The notes under the pieces were generated by a model. The model saw only the letters and a program-made list of their open reading frames with translations. It did not search any database and was not told the origin of the DNA. This document shows positions 10,723-19,614 of a stretch of DNA of 64,000 bases, in pieces. Both the position numbers and the translations under genes were made by a program. The DNA is from Burkholderia sp. Bp9143 (GTDB taxonomy: Bacteria; Pseudomonadota; Gammaproteobacteria; Burkholderiales; Burkholderiaceae). The DNA is taken from assembly GCF_003853645.1 (NCBI RefSeq), contig NZ_QTPO01000012.1, positions 1 to 64,000 of the forward strand, given 5' to 3'. Each line of letters starts with the position of its first letter. Position 1 is the first letter of the stretch.

Positions 10723-10869
10723 CGTGTGTCTCCGTAAGGGTTTCAAGTCGGGCGATCTTAACAAGCGCCGCGCCGCGCGGGGTCGAGCGATCCTTCCAAA
10801 CCGCCGGCCGCGCGGCGCACGCATCGCGATCGGGTCCGATCGCCCGTGGGAACGGGGCGCCGCATTACA

Positions 10870-11637
10870 ATGTCGGCCATGACGCAAACAGTGCTCCTCG
10901 CCATCGATACGTCGACCGAATACTGCTCGGTCGCGCTGCTGCGCTCGGCTCCGGCCGATGACGCCGTTTCCACCCCGCAAACCTGGGTCCGCCACGAGCT
11001 GACGGGCGCCGTGTCGAGCACGCGCGTGCTGCCGGCCATCCAGGAGCTTTTCGCCGAATCGGGCCTCACGTTCGCCGACTGCGATGCGATCGCGTTCGGC
11101 GCGGGCCCCGGCTCGTTCACCGGGCTGCGCACCGCCACCGGCATTACCCAGGGTCTCGCGTTCGGCCGCGGGCTGCCGGTCGTGCCGGTCAGCACGCTGC
11201 TCGCATGCGCCGAGTACGCGCGATTGCGCGCGCCCGGCACGACGCGCGTGCTGGCCGCGCTCGATGCGCGGATGGACGAAGCGTACTGGGCCGACTTCGC
11301 GTGGGACGATCAGGCGGGCGACTGGCGCACGCTGCATCCGGCGTCGCTCGATGCGCCGGGTGCCGTCGGCGTGCCCGATGCGCCGTTCACGCTCGCGGGC
11401 AACGCGGCAGCCGCGTTCGGTGCACAGCTGCCGGCCGCGGCGGCCGCGGCCGTGATCGACGGCGACGCGCTGCCGCATGCGCTGGCGGTCGCGCATGCCG
11501 CGCTGCGGGCGTTCCGCGCCGGCCGTACGGTGCCGGCCGACCAGGCTGCGCCGGAGTACGTACGCGACAAGGTCGCGCAGACCACCGCCGAGCGCATCGC
11601 GGCCCGCGCCGCGCAGACGGGCGGAGCGAAGGGATGA
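10870..11637 (+). CDS. tsaB: tRNA threonylcarbamoyladenosine biosynthesis protein TsaB
   Basis: 255 residues. TsaB is the non-catalytic ASKHA-fold partner of TsaD and TsaE in making N6-threonylcarbamoyladenosine at position 37 of ANN-decoding tRNAs. The opening [16 protein letters not shown] and the block [21 protein letters not shown] (about 75-95) are diagnostic. Two in-frame ATGs nine bases apart (10870, 10879) are both possible. The first is chosen for better distance from a weak GGGG. The stop codon overlaps the rimI start (ATGA), so the two are translationally coupled, a common arrangement. Confidence 0.93.
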   Translation: MSAMTQTVLLAIDTSTEYCSVALLRSAPADDAVSTPQTWVRHELTGAVSSTRVLPAIQELFAESGLTFADCDAIAFGAGPGSFTGLRTATGITQGLAFGRGLPVVPVSTLLACAEYARLRAPGTTRVLAALDARMDEAYWADFAWDDQAGDWRTLHPASLDAPGAVGVPDAPFTLAGNAAAAFGAQLPAAAAAAVIDGDALPHALAVAHAALRAFRAGRTVPADQAAPEYVRDKVAQTTAERIAARAAQTGGAKG

Positions 11638-12134
11638 CAGGCGTATTGTTGAGCGACCGCTATTTGTCGCCGATGACCGACACCGATCTCGACGAGGTCG
11701 TCGCGATCGAGCAGGCCGCGTACGAATTCCCGTGGAGCCGCGGCAATTTCGAGGATTCGCTGCGCAACGGCTATTTCGGCGTGTGCCTGCGGCACGTGAC
11801 GGGCGCGCTCGTCGGCTATTGCGTGCTGATGCCGGTGGTCGACGAAATGCACCTGCTGAACCTGTGCGTCGCCCCGGCCGCCCAGCAGTCGGGCGCGGGC
11901 CTCGCGCTGCTGCGCGAAGCCGTGCGCATCTCGCGAGCGGAGCGGCTCGACGGCATGTTGCTCGAGGTGCGGCCGTCCAATCCGCGCGCGATCCATCTGT
12001 ACGAGCGTTTCGGCTTCGCGACGATCGGCCGGCGCAAGAACTACTATCCGGCGCGGCATCGCAGCCGGGAGGACGCGATCGTGATGCGTCTGACGCTGAA
12101 CAAGGACGAAGGGGACGCGCATGGCGTGGGCTGA
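11634..12134 (+). CDS. rimI: Ribosomal protein S18-alanine N-acetyltransferase
   Basis: 166-residue GNAT protein that acetylates the N-terminal Ala of ribosomal protein S18 in characterised relatives. Diagnostic segments are [18 protein letters not shown] (about 23-40), the acetyl-CoA region [19 protein letters not shown] (about 74-92) and [16 protein letters not shown] (about 113-128), ending in the RimI-like RKNYYP. The start overlaps the tsaB stop by 4 nt, and the 3' end overlaps the glycosylase gene by 14 nt. The tsaB-rimI pairing supports the name. Confidence 0.93.
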   Translation: MTGVLLSDRYLSPMTDTDLDEVVAIEQAAYEFPWSRGNFEDSLRNGYFGVCLRHVTGALVGYCVLMPVVDEMHLLNLCVAPAAQQSGAGLALLREAVRISRAERLDGMLLEVRPSNPRAIHLYERFGFATIGRRKNYYPARHRSREDAIVMRLTLNKDEGDAHGVG

Positions 12135-13176
12135 AGCAGCGCTCGAGGAAATGGGGCTCGCGCAGATCTGGGTGCGGCGCGGGCAACGTGCGGAAAGCGG
12201 GGAAGCGGGTGGAGCGGGTGGAGCGCCGGCTGCGTCGCCAGGCGCGGCCGACGACGTACCCGCCGTTGCGGCCGCAACCGTCGCGGCAACGCCGCGGACG
12301 GCGGCAGAGCGGCCTCGCGATACGCAGCCGCGTGCGACGCATGCGTTCGCACGTGACGATACGCCGCCGGTTGACGGAGCCGTGCGCGATGCGACGCCGG
12401 CCGGCGAAGCGGGCAGCGCTCCGCGTGCCGCGATCGGCGACGATCGCGCGTCCGTCAAGCCCGTGCCGGCCGCTGCCGCGGACGACGTGCCGCCGCTCAC
12501 CGAAGACGATTTCGCCTGGTTCGACGCGGCGCCGCCTGGTGATCCGCTGCCGCCGGCCGAATCGCGTCCTGCCGCGACGCCGGTCGCGATGCTCGACTGG
12601 GATGCGCTCGCCGCACGCGTCGCCGGCTGCACGAGCTGCCGCCTGTGCGAGAAGCGCACCAATACCGTGTTCGGTGTCGGCGATCGTGAAGCGGACTGGA
12701 TGCTGATCGGCGAAGCGCCAGGCGAGAACGAGGACAAGCAGGGCGAGCCGTTCGTCGGCCAGGCCGGCAAGCTGCTCGACAACATGCTGCAGTCGCTCGC
12801 GCTCAAGCGCGGCGACAACGTCTACATCGCGAACGTGATCAAGTGCCGCCCGCCCGGCAACCGCAATCCGGAACCTGACGAGGTCGCGCGCTGCGAGCCG
12901 TACCTGCAGCGCCAGGTCGCGCTCGTGAAGCCGAAGCTGATCGTCGCGCTCGGCCGCTTCGCCGCGCAGACGCTGCTGAAGACGGACGCGAGCATCGCAT
13001 CGCTGCGCGGCCGCGTGCACACGTATGAAGGCGTGCCGGTGATCGTCACCTACCACCCTGCGTACCTGCTGCGCAGCCTGCAGGACAAGTCGAAGGCGTG
13101 GGCCGACCTGTGCCTGGCGCGCGATACGTTCCAGCGGGCGGAGGGCGTCGACGCGAACGGGCCGGCCGGACAATGA
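12121..13176 (+). CDS. Uracil-DNA glycosylase, family 4 (Fe-S)
   Basis: 351 residues. The catalytic domain (about 160-340) has cluster ligands CTSCRLC (Cys170, 173, with 176 nearby), motif GEAPGENED (197-205), the [13 protein letters not shown] block with further cysteines, and the late motif TYHPAYLL. Family 4 enzymes remove uracil from DNA at the start of base-excision repair. The N-terminal 150 residues are Ala/Pro/Asp-rich, low in complexity and probably a disordered extension; compact family members are near 200 residues. The gene begins inside the end of rimI and overlaps the next gene by ATGA. Confidence 0.92.
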   Translation: MAWAEAALEEMGLAQIWVRRGQRAESGEAGGAGGAPAASPGAADDVPAVAAATVAATPRTAAERPRDTQPRATHAFARDDTPPVDGAVRDATPAGEAGSAPRAAIGDDRASVKPVPAAAADDVPPLTEDDFAWFDAAPPGDPLPPAESRPAATPVAMLDWDALAARVAGCTSCRLCEKRTNTVFGVGDREADWMLIGEAPGENEDKQGEPFVGQAGKLLDNMLQSLALKRGDNVYIANVIKCRPPGNRNPEPDEVARCEPYLQRQVALVKPKLIVALGRFAAQTLLKTDASIASLRGRVHTYEGVPVIVTYHPAYLLRSLQDKSKAWADLCLARDTFQRAEGVDANGPAGQ

Positions 13177-14132
13177 CGCGCGATGCGGCGTTCACGTTCG
13201 TCGATACGCTGCACGATGCCGCGGTCCGCGATCTGGGCTGGCTCCTCGCGAGCCCGAGCCTGCTCACCGCGGCGCCCGGCGCTCCGCTCGCGCATCCATG
13301 GTCGGATGCGGTCGAGCGGGTGGCCGTCGAAGCGTGGCTCGTCGCGCTCGATGCCGCGCCCGAGCCGCTGCACCGCGCGCTCGACGGGCTGCGGCCCGTG
13401 CGACTCGGCCGCTATGCCGAATGCCTGCTCGAGTACTTCCTCGTGCACGGGCCGTCGCTGCGGCTCGTCGCCGCCAACCTGCCGCTGCGCAGCAACGGCA
13501 AGACGCTCGGCGAGGTCGATTTCCTCGTCGATGCGCCGGGCGGGCAGCGCCTGCACTGGGAACTCGCGGTGAAGTGCTATCTATGCGCACCGGTGGACGG
13601 CGACGCATCGCTGGCGGATTTCGTCGGGCCGAATCTCGTCGACCGCCTCGACCGCAAGCGCAGCCGGCTGCTCGAGCATCAGCTGCGGCTGAGCGATCGC
13701 CACGGGTTCGCGCTGCTCGGCTACGGCGCGCCGTCCGATGCGCAGATGTTCATCAAGGGCTGGCTGTTCTATCCGCACGGCGTGCCGTTGCCGCCGGTGG
13801 CCGCGGAAATCGCGGCCGATCATCCGCGCGGGTTCTGGCTCACGCACGCGCAGTGGCCGGCCTGGGCAGCCGCGCAGCCCGACGGTGCGGCTTGGAACGT
13901 GCTGCCGCGGCTGGCGTGGCTCGCGCCGCGGCGGGTGGCGGCCGACGCCGCGCCCGAACCGCTGGCGCATTCGCTTGCGTTGCCGTCCGGTTTCACGGCG
14001 CGCCAGGCGCCCGTGCTGATCGGCGTCCATCGACAGGACGGCAACGGCGTATGGCGGGAGACGGCGCGCGGCTTCATCGTGCCGGACGACTGGCCCGCGC
14101 GTGCGCAGGCGTTCGCTGCTCAGGACCACTGA
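13173..14132 (+). CDS. DUF1853-like protein, possible PD-(D/E)xK-type nuclease fold
   Basis: 319 residues, recognised by general look as a DUF1853 protein. Visible features resemble the PD-(D/E)xK nuclease core: helix GRYAECLLEYFL (79-90, Glu83 and Glu87), strand LGEVDFLV with Asp116, then HWELAVK with Glu130 and Lys134. The Glu-to-Lys spacing is x3 rather than the classic x1, so activity is uncertain. ATGA overlap with the uracil-DNA glycosylase gene implies coupled translation and suggests a DNA-related role (inference). It is convergent with thiD with only 18 bp between. Confidence 0.7.
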   Translation: MTRDAAFTFVDTLHDAAVRDLGWLLASPSLLTAAPGAPLAHPWSDAVERVAVEAWLVALDAAPEPLHRALDGLRPVRLGRYAECLLEYFLVHGPSLRLVAANLPLRSNGKTLGEVDFLVDAPGGQRLHWELAVKCYLCAPVDGDASLADFVGPNLVDRLDRKRSRLLEHQLRLSDRHGFALLGYGAPSDAQMFIKGWLFYPHGVPLPPVAAEIAADHPRGFWLTHAQWPAWAAAQPDGAAWNVLPRLAWLAPRRVAADAAPEPLAHSLALPSGFTARQAPVLIGVHRQDGNGVWRETARGFIVPDDWPARAQAFAAQDH

Positions 14133-14150
14133 CGCCGCGTCAGCCGGCGC

Positions 14151-14960
14151 TCACCACCAGCGATGGAAGTGGTGGACGGGGCCGACGCCGCGGCCGACGT
14201 CGAGCTGGCCGCTCGCGGCGATCGCGCCGGTCAGGTAGGCCTTCGCTTCGCGTACCGCGCACTCGAGATCGGGTTGCTGCGGCAGCAGCGCGGCGATCGC
14301 CGACGACAATGTGCAGCCCGTGCCGTGCGTGTTGCTGACCGGCACGCGCGTGCCGTCGAACCGCACCGTATGTGCAGCATCGACGAGCCAGTCGGGGCTC
14401 GCGGCAGCATCGGGCAGGTGGCCGCCCTTCATCAGCACGGCGCGCGCACCGCTCTTCAGCAGCGCGTGGCCCTGCCGGACCATGTCGTCTTCGGTCGTCG
14501 CGGGCGTGTCGCCGAGCAGGGCGGCCGCTTCGGGCAGGTTTGGCGTGACGACGGTCGCGAGCGGCAGCAGCGCGTCGCGCAATGCGTCGACCGCGTCGGG
14601 CGCGAGCAGCGCGTGCGAGCTCTTCGAAATCATCACCGTGTCGAGCACGACGAAGCGCGGCGTGTAACGCCGCAGCGCGTCGGCCACCGCATGCACGATC
14701 GCCGCGTTCGCGAGCATGCCGATCTTGACCGCGTCGATGCGGATGTCGTCGAACACCGCGTCGAGCTGCGCGGTCACGAACGCGGCGTCCGGCGCGTGCA
14801 CGCCGGTTACGCCGCGCGTGTTCTGCGCGGTCAGCGCGGTGATTACGCTCGCGCCGTACGCGCCGAGCGCGGAGAAGGTCTTGAGGTCGGCCTGGATGCC
14901 TGCGCCGCCGCCCGAGTCGGAGCCGGCGATAGTCAGGACGTTGGGTATCGGGTGCGTCAT
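14151..14960 (-). CDS. thiD: Hydroxymethylpyrimidine/phosphomethylpyrimidine kinase
   Basis: 269 residues, standard length. It phosphorylates HMP and HMP-P to HMP-PP for thiamine synthesis. Ribokinase-fold signatures are [20 protein letters not shown] near the N-terminus (about 11-30), [11 protein letters not shown] (about 107-117) and the anion-hole/catalytic [14 protein letters not shown] (about 205-218). No TPP riboswitch can be seen. It lies 67 bp downstream of lplT on the same strand and may be read through from it; a hairpin occupies the gap. Confidence 0.93.
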   Translation of the reverse strand: MTHPIPNVLTIAGSDSGGGAGIQADLKTFSALGAYGASVITALTAQNTRGVTGVHAPDAAFVTAQLDAVFDDIRIDAVKIGMLANAAIVHAVADALRRYTPRFVVLDTVMISKSSHALLAPDAVDALRDALLPLATVVTPNLPEAAALLGDTPATTEDDMVRQGHALLKSGARAVLMKGGHLPDAAASPDWLVDAAHTVRFDGTRVPVSNTHGTGCTLSSAIAALLPQQPDLECAVREAKAYLTGAIAASGQLDVGRGVGPVHHFHRWW

Positions 14961-14968
14961 GATGGCAA

Positions 14969-14992
14969 GGCGCCGGTTCGAAGACCGGCGCC
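14969..14992 (-). other. Hairpin in the lplT-thiD gap
   Basis: GGCGCCGGT (14969-14977), a 6-nt loop and ACCGGCGCC (14984-14992) form a perfect 9-bp stem ending 9 bp before the thiD start on the minus strand. Only two T follow, so it is a poor terminator. It would sit close to the thiD ribosome-binding site. Confidence 0.5.
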
Positions 14993-15027
14993 GACGGACG
15001 GAAGCGGAACGAAAGAGAAGTGTAGCG

Positions 15028-16335
15028 TCAGTGCCGCGATTCGCCGATCAGTGCGACCGAGTCGAACTGACGCTGGTTCGCCTGGTGGCGGCGCATCACG
15101 AGCCACATCGTCAGGCAGACGAACGTGCCGAACAGCACGATCACGACGCCGACCGGCACGTCGAGCCAGACCAGCACCGCGTACAGGCACAGCATCACGA
15201 GCACCGACAGGTTCTCGTTGAAGTTCTGCACCGCGATCGAGTGGCCGGCCGACAGCAACACGTGACCGCGATGCTGCAGCAGCGCATTCATCGGAACCAC
15301 GAAATAGCCGGACAGCGCGCCGACGCAGATCAGGAAGATGTACGCGACGATCAGGTACACCGGCAGGCGCAGGTGGCCGAAGTGCACGGCCCAGTGCGAC
15401 GGGAACAGGTCGCGCGTATAGAACGCCATCAGCATGACCGCGATGCCCATGATGATGCCGACGGGCAGTACCGTAAGCGACTTCTTCAGCGGGATCCGCG
15501 CGGCTGCGGCGATCGCGCCGCCCGCGACGCCGACCGCGACCACGGCCTGCAGAATCGCGCCTTCGGACAGCGACATGTTGAGCGAGACTTCGGCCCACTT
15601 CAGCACGATGAACTGCAGCGTCGCGCCCGCGCCCCAGAACAGCGTCGTGACCGCGAGCGAGATCTGGCCGAGCTTGTCGCGCCAGAGCACCATGAAGCAG
15701 TCGGCGAAGTCGGTGAGGAGCTTGACCGGGCCGCGCTCCTGCTTCGGATAGCGCGCGCCCGTATCGGGGATCCGCAGGTTGAAGATGGCGGCGATCACGT
15801 AGATCGCCATGATGATCACCATCGCCGCTTCCGCGGGCGTGGCGATCCAGGCTGGCGTGTGCGCGATCACGTGCGACGCGATGTGCGGGCTGATCAACGC
15901 GCCGCCTAGCACGGTGCCGAGGATGATCGAGCTGACGGTCGTGCCTTCGATCCAGCCGTTCGCGGCGACGAGCCGGTCGGCCGGCAGCAACTCGGTCAGA
16001 ATGCCGTATTTCGCGGGCGAGTAGGCCGCGGCGCCGAATCCGACGATCCCGTACGCGATCAGCGGGTGGGCGCCGAACAGCATGATCAGGCAGCCGACCA
16101 CCTTGATCGAATTGGTGATGAACATCACGCGGCCCTTCGGGCGCGAGTCGGCGAACGCACCGACGTACGCCGCCAGCACCACATAGGACAACACGAAGAA
16201 CAGCTTGAGCAGCGGTGTCATCCAGTTGGGGGCGTGGAGGTCTTTCAGCAGGGCGATGGCGGCGATGAGAAGCGCATTGTCGGCCAACGACGAGAAAAAC
16301 TGCGCGGCCATGATGGTGTAAAAACCTTTTTTCAT
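15028..16335 (-). CDS. lplT: Lysophospholipid transporter LplT (MFS)
   Basis: 435 residues with about 12 hydrophobic membrane segments. It is similar in layout to LplT, which flips lysophospholipids across the inner membrane for re-acylation. The opening [21 protein letters not shown] and [13 protein letters not shown] (about 107-119) are typical. In enterobacteria lplT is next to aas (acyltransferase/acyl-ACP synthetase); no aas is adjacent here. The 218-bp gap to the divergent alr gene holds its promoter. It may be cotranscribed with thiD downstream. Confidence 0.88.
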   Translation of the reverse strand: MKKGFYTIMAAQFFSSLADNALLIAAIALLKDLHAPNWMTPLLKLFFVLSYVVLAAYVGAFADSRPKGRVMFITNSIKVVGCLIMLFGAHPLIAYGIVGFGAAAYSPAKYGILTELLPADRLVAANGWIEGTTVSSIILGTVLGGALISPHIASHVIAHTPAWIATPAEAAMVIIMAIYVIAAIFNLRIPDTGARYPKQERGPVKLLTDFADCFMVLWRDKLGQISLAVTTLFWGAGATLQFIVLKWAEVSLNMSLSEGAILQAVVAVGVAGGAIAAAARIPLKKSLTVLPVGIIMGIAVMLMAFYTRDLFPSHWAVHFGHLRLPVYLIVAYIFLICVGALSGYFVVPMNALLQHRGHVLLSAGHSIAVQNFNENLSVLVMLCLYAVLVWLDVPVGVVIVLFGTFVCLTMWLVMRRHQANQRQFDSVALIGESRH

Positions 16336-16553
16336 CTGATGCGATGCTTTCGTCGCTGCGGCAGGGCCGCGTAGGCCGCCTGGTATGCGATCGGCTTATT
16401 CCGTTCGAAATGGGTTGTGCGCACGGCTTTATAACACGAAAATACAGCAATTCGGACTAGCAAGATTCCCCGATCGTTCCGCAAATTGTCGGCTTCGGTG
16501 CTCAAAAGGCGCGGTAAGCTGATGATTCGCAAGCGTCTTTACGTAAATTTCCC

Positions 16554-17624
16554 ATGCCGCGCCCGATCTCCGCCACCATTCATACCGCCGCTCTCGCGAA
16601 CAATCTCTCCGTCGTCCGCCGATTTGCCGGCCCGTCCAAGGTCTGGGCGGTCGTCAAGGCCAACGCGTACGGCCACGGTCTCGCGCGCGTGTTTCCCGGC
16701 CTGCGCGGCACCGACGGCTTTGGCCTGCTCGACCTCGACGAGGCCGTGAAGCTGCGCGAGCTTGGCTGGGCCGGCCCGGTCCTGCTGCTCGAAGGGTTCT
16801 TCCGCTCGACCGACATCGACGTGATCGACCGCTACAGCCTGACGACCACCGTCCACAACGACGAGCAGATGCGGATGCTGGAGACGGCGCGGCTGTCGAA
16901 GCCCGTCAACGTGCAGCTTAAGATGAACAGCGGGATGAACCGGCTCGGCTACGTGCCGGAGAAATACCGCGCCGCGTGGGAGCGCGCCCGCGCGTGCCCC
17001 GGCATCGGCCAGATCACGTTGATGACCCATTTTTCGGACGCCGACAACGAGCGCGGCGTCGCCGAGCAGCTTGCGACGTTCGAGCGCGGCGCCGCAAACA
17101 TCGCCGGCGCGCGCAGCCTTGCGAATTCGGCGGCCGTGTTGTGGCATCCGGATACGCACTTCGACTGGGTGCGGCCGGGGATCGTACTTTACGGCGCATC
17201 GCCGTCGGGGCTGTCGGCCGACATCGCCGACACTGGGCTGAAGCCCGCGATGACGCTCGCGTCCGAGTTGATCGCGGTGCAGACGATCGCGAAGGGGCAG
17301 GCGATCGGCTACGGCTCGACGTTCTCCGCGCAAGCGCAGATGCGCGTCGGCGTCGTCGCGTGCGGCTACGCGGACGGCTATCCGCGCGTCGCGCCCGAAG
17401 GCACGCCGGTGATCGTCGACGGCATCCGCACGCGGATCGTCGGCCGCGTGTCGATGGACATGATCACCGTCGACCTGACTCCGTGCCCGCAGGCCGGCGT
17501 CGGCGCGCGGGTCGAGCTGTGGGGCAACGTGCTGCCGATCGACGACGTCGCACGCCATTGCGGGACCATCGGCTATGAATTGATGTGCGCGGTTGCCAGC
17601 CGCGTACCGGTGCGTGCGGAATAA
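16554..17624 (+). CDS. alr: Alanine racemase
   Basis: 356 residues. A PLP enzyme making D-alanine for peptidoglycan. The cofactor Lys35 is in [12 protein letters not shown] (31-42), and the catalytic-Tyr region [12 protein letters not shown] is at about 247-258. The end [18 protein letters not shown] is the usual C-terminal barrel. The start ATG is followed by the typical [12 protein letters not shown]. The radA start lies 11 bp downstream, so the two form a pair. Sequence alone does not separate catabolic DadX from biosynthetic Alr; no dadA is adjacent. Confidence 0.95.
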   Translation: MPRPISATIHTAALANNLSVVRRFAGPSKVWAVVKANAYGHGLARVFPGLRGTDGFGLLDLDEAVKLRELGWAGPVLLLEGFFRSTDIDVIDRYSLTTTVHNDEQMRMLETARLSKPVNVQLKMNSGMNRLGYVPEKYRAAWERARACPGIGQITLMTHFSDADNERGVAEQLATFERGAANIAGARSLANSAAVLWHPDTHFDWVRPGIVLYGASPSGLSADIADTGLKPAMTLASELIAVQTIAKGQAIGYGSTFSAQAQMRVGVVACGYADGYPRVAPEGTPVIVDGIRTRIVGRVSMDMITVDLTPCPQAGVGARVELWGNVLPIDDVARHCGTIGYELMCAVASRVPVRAE

Positions 17625-17635
17625 GGGCAGCACGC

Positions 17636-19012
17636 GTGGCCAAACAGAAAACCGTCTACGTCTGCAGCGAGTGCGGCGGACAAACCCCGAAGTGGCAAGG
17701 GCAATGCCCGTCGTGCCAGGCCTGGAATACCCTCGTCGAATCGGTCGCCGAATCGCCGGCCGCCCATCGCTTCCAGTCGCTCGCGAAGCGGGCGCCCGTG
17801 CAGCGCCTCGTCGACATCGAGGCGGCCGACGTGCCGCGCTTCTCCACCGGCATCGGCGAATTCGATCGCGTGCTGGGTGGCGGGCTGGTCCCGGGCGGCG
17901 TCGTGCTGATCGGTGGCGATCCGGGCATCGGCAAGTCGACGCTGTTGCTGCAGTCGCTCGCGGACATCGCGAGCGAGCGGCGCGCACTCTATATCAGCGG
18001 CGAGGAGTCGGCCGCGCAGATCGCGTTGCGCGCGCAACGGCTTGCGCTGCTCGATGGCGGCGCACCGGCGGCCGAGTTGAAGCTGCTCGCCGAGATCCAG
18101 CTCGAGAAAATCCAGGCCGCGATCGACGCGGAGCGGCCGGACGTCGCCGTCATCGACTCGATCCAGACCGTCTATTCCGAAGCGTTGACGTCGGCGCCCG
18201 GCTCGGTCGCGCAGGTGCGCGAATGCGCGGCGCAGCTCACGCGCATCGCGAAGCAGTCCGGCACCGCGATCATCATGGTCGGGCACGTGACGAAGGAAGG
18301 CAACCTCGCCGGCCCGCGCGTGCTCGAGCACATCGTCGACACGGTGCTGTACTTCGAGGGCGACACCCATTCGTCGTTCCGGCTCGTGCGCGCGTTCAAG
18401 AACCGCTTCGGCGCGGTCAACGAACTCGGCGTGTTCGCGATGACCGAGCGTGGGCTGCGCGGCGTCGCGAACCCGTCCGCGCTGTTCCTGTCGCAGCACG
18501 AGCAGGTCGTGCCGGGCTCCTGCGTGCTCGTCACGCAGGAGGGCACGCGCCCGCTGCTCGTCGAAATCCAGGCGCTCGTCGATACGGCCCACGTGCCGAA
18601 CCCGCGCCGGCTCGCGGTCGGCCTCGAGCAGAACCGGCTCGCGATGCTGCTCGCAGTGCTGCACCGGCACGCGGGCATCGCGTGTTTCGACCAGGACGTG
18701 TTCCTGAACGCGGTGGGCGGCGTGAAGATCACCGAACCGGCCGCCGACCTCGCGGTGCTGCTCGCGATTCATTCGTCGATGCGCAACAAGGCGCTGCCGA
18801 AGGGCCTGATCGTGTTCGGCGAGGTGGGGCTGGCGGGCGAGATCCGGCCGTCTCCGCGCGGCCAGGAACGGCTGCGCGAGGCGGCGAAGCTCGGTTTTAC
18901 CGCCGCGCTGATCCCGAAGGCGAATGCGCCGAAACAGCCGATCGAAGGACTGAACGTGATGGCCGTCGAGCGGATCGAGCAGGCGATCGATCGCGTGCGC
19001 GATCTCGAATGA
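17636..19012 (+). CDS. radA: DNA repair protein RadA
   Basis: 458 residues. A RecA-like ATPase and helicase that assists branch migration in recombinational repair. The N-terminal zinc finger has Cys10, Cys13, Cys24 and Cys27. Walker A GDPGIGKST is at about 94-102, the RadA-specific KNRFG motif at about 250, and a Lon-like C-terminal domain from about 285. It uses a GTG start at 17636 with AAGGG about 9 bp upstream; a longer frame from 17585 would overlap alr. Confidence 0.95.
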   Translation: MAKQKTVYVCSECGGQTPKWQGQCPSCQAWNTLVESVAESPAAHRFQSLAKRAPVQRLVDIEAADVPRFSTGIGEFDRVLGGGLVPGGVVLIGGDPGIGKSTLLLQSLADIASERRALYISGEESAAQIALRAQRLALLDGGAPAAELKLLAEIQLEKIQAAIDAERPDVAVIDSIQTVYSEALTSAPGSVAQVRECAAQLTRIAKQSGTAIIMVGHVTKEGNLAGPRVLEHIVDTVLYFEGDTHSSFRLVRAFKNRFGAVNELGVFAMTERGLRGVANPSALFLSQHEQVVPGSCVLVTQEGTRPLLVEIQALVDTAHVPNPRRLAVGLEQNRLAMLLAVLHRHAGIACFDQDVFLNAVGGVKITEPAADLAVLLAIHSSMRNKALPKGLIVFGEVGLAGEIRPSPRGQERLREAAKLGFTAALIPKANAPKQPIEGLNVMAVERIEQAIDRVRDLE

Positions 19013-19161
19013 TCATGCGCGGCCGGCACCCGCGCGTGTCGGCCGGCCGCGATCTGTCGCGTAATTCGCTGTAAAGATTATGTAGGCTTCTGTAACCCGC
19101 CGGACATTGCTTTTCCCTATCCTTTGCCGGATTGTCGAACCGCGCAATGCGAAGGGAACCT

Positions 19162-19428
19162 ATGTTTAAACAGTATGGGGAAACGCCGAGCGGACGCAGT
19201 TACAACCTGCGCGGCTGCCGTGTGTCGGAGCCGATCGTTCAGCCGTGGGGCGGTGGATGCCGGATCGTCGAGTGGATCGACGACGAAGGGCGTCTCGCGC
19301 GCCGGGTCATGTCCGAGGACGTGACGGAAGCGGAGGTCGCCGCGGCGATCCGCCGGCCGACCGAAGGGCGGCGTCACCTGATGGGCGATGACGAGCAGAT
19401 GCCGCGTGATACGTTGCCGCGGCGTTGA
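19162..19428 (+). CDS. Small conserved protein, DUF2866-like
   Basis: 88 residues. The text FKQYGETPSGRSYNLRGCR (2-20) and a basic/acidic C-terminal half (DVTEAEVAAAIRRPTEG) recall the DUF2866 family of Burkholderia-type bacteria; this is memory, not a search. There is no signal peptide, membrane segment or known catalytic motif. Cys19 and Cys34 are the only cysteines. GAAGGGA lies about 7 bp before the ATG at 19162, preferred over upstream ATGs at 19132 and 19147. It stands alone between radA and yheS with a terminator behind it. Function unknown. Confidence 0.7.
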   Translation: MFKQYGETPSGRSYNLRGCRVSEPIVQPWGGGCRIVEWIDDEGRLARRVMSEDVTEAEVAAAIRRPTEGRRHLMGDDEQMPRDTLPRR

Positions 19429-19484
19429 GCGGGCAGCGTGGCCGACGGACGGCCGACGGCCGACGTCAACGCGACAATGACAAA

Positions 19485-19510
19485 GAGGCCGGGCCTGGGC
19501 GCCCGGCCTC
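19485..19510. terminator. GC-rich hairpin, probable shared terminator
   Basis: GAGGCCGGGC (19485-19494) and GCCCGGCCTC (19501-19510) form a perfect 10-bp stem between the plus-strand small gene and the minus-strand yheS. The T runs on both sides are short and broken (GTCGTTTCC; TTTGTC), so efficiency is doubtful. Confidence 0.6.
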
Positions 19511-19614
19511 GTCGTTTCCAGGCCCGGCACGGCCGGGCGGGTTCGTGGATCGTCGGCGCCCCCAAGGTGCCGCGCCGCCGTTGAAGGGAACGGCCGACGG
19601 CGACGGGGCCGCGT

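Noticed and set aside
14961-15027. TPP riboswitch before thiD
   Set aside because: The gap is only 67 bp and lacks the conserved CUGAGA and related segments; only a simple hairpin is present.
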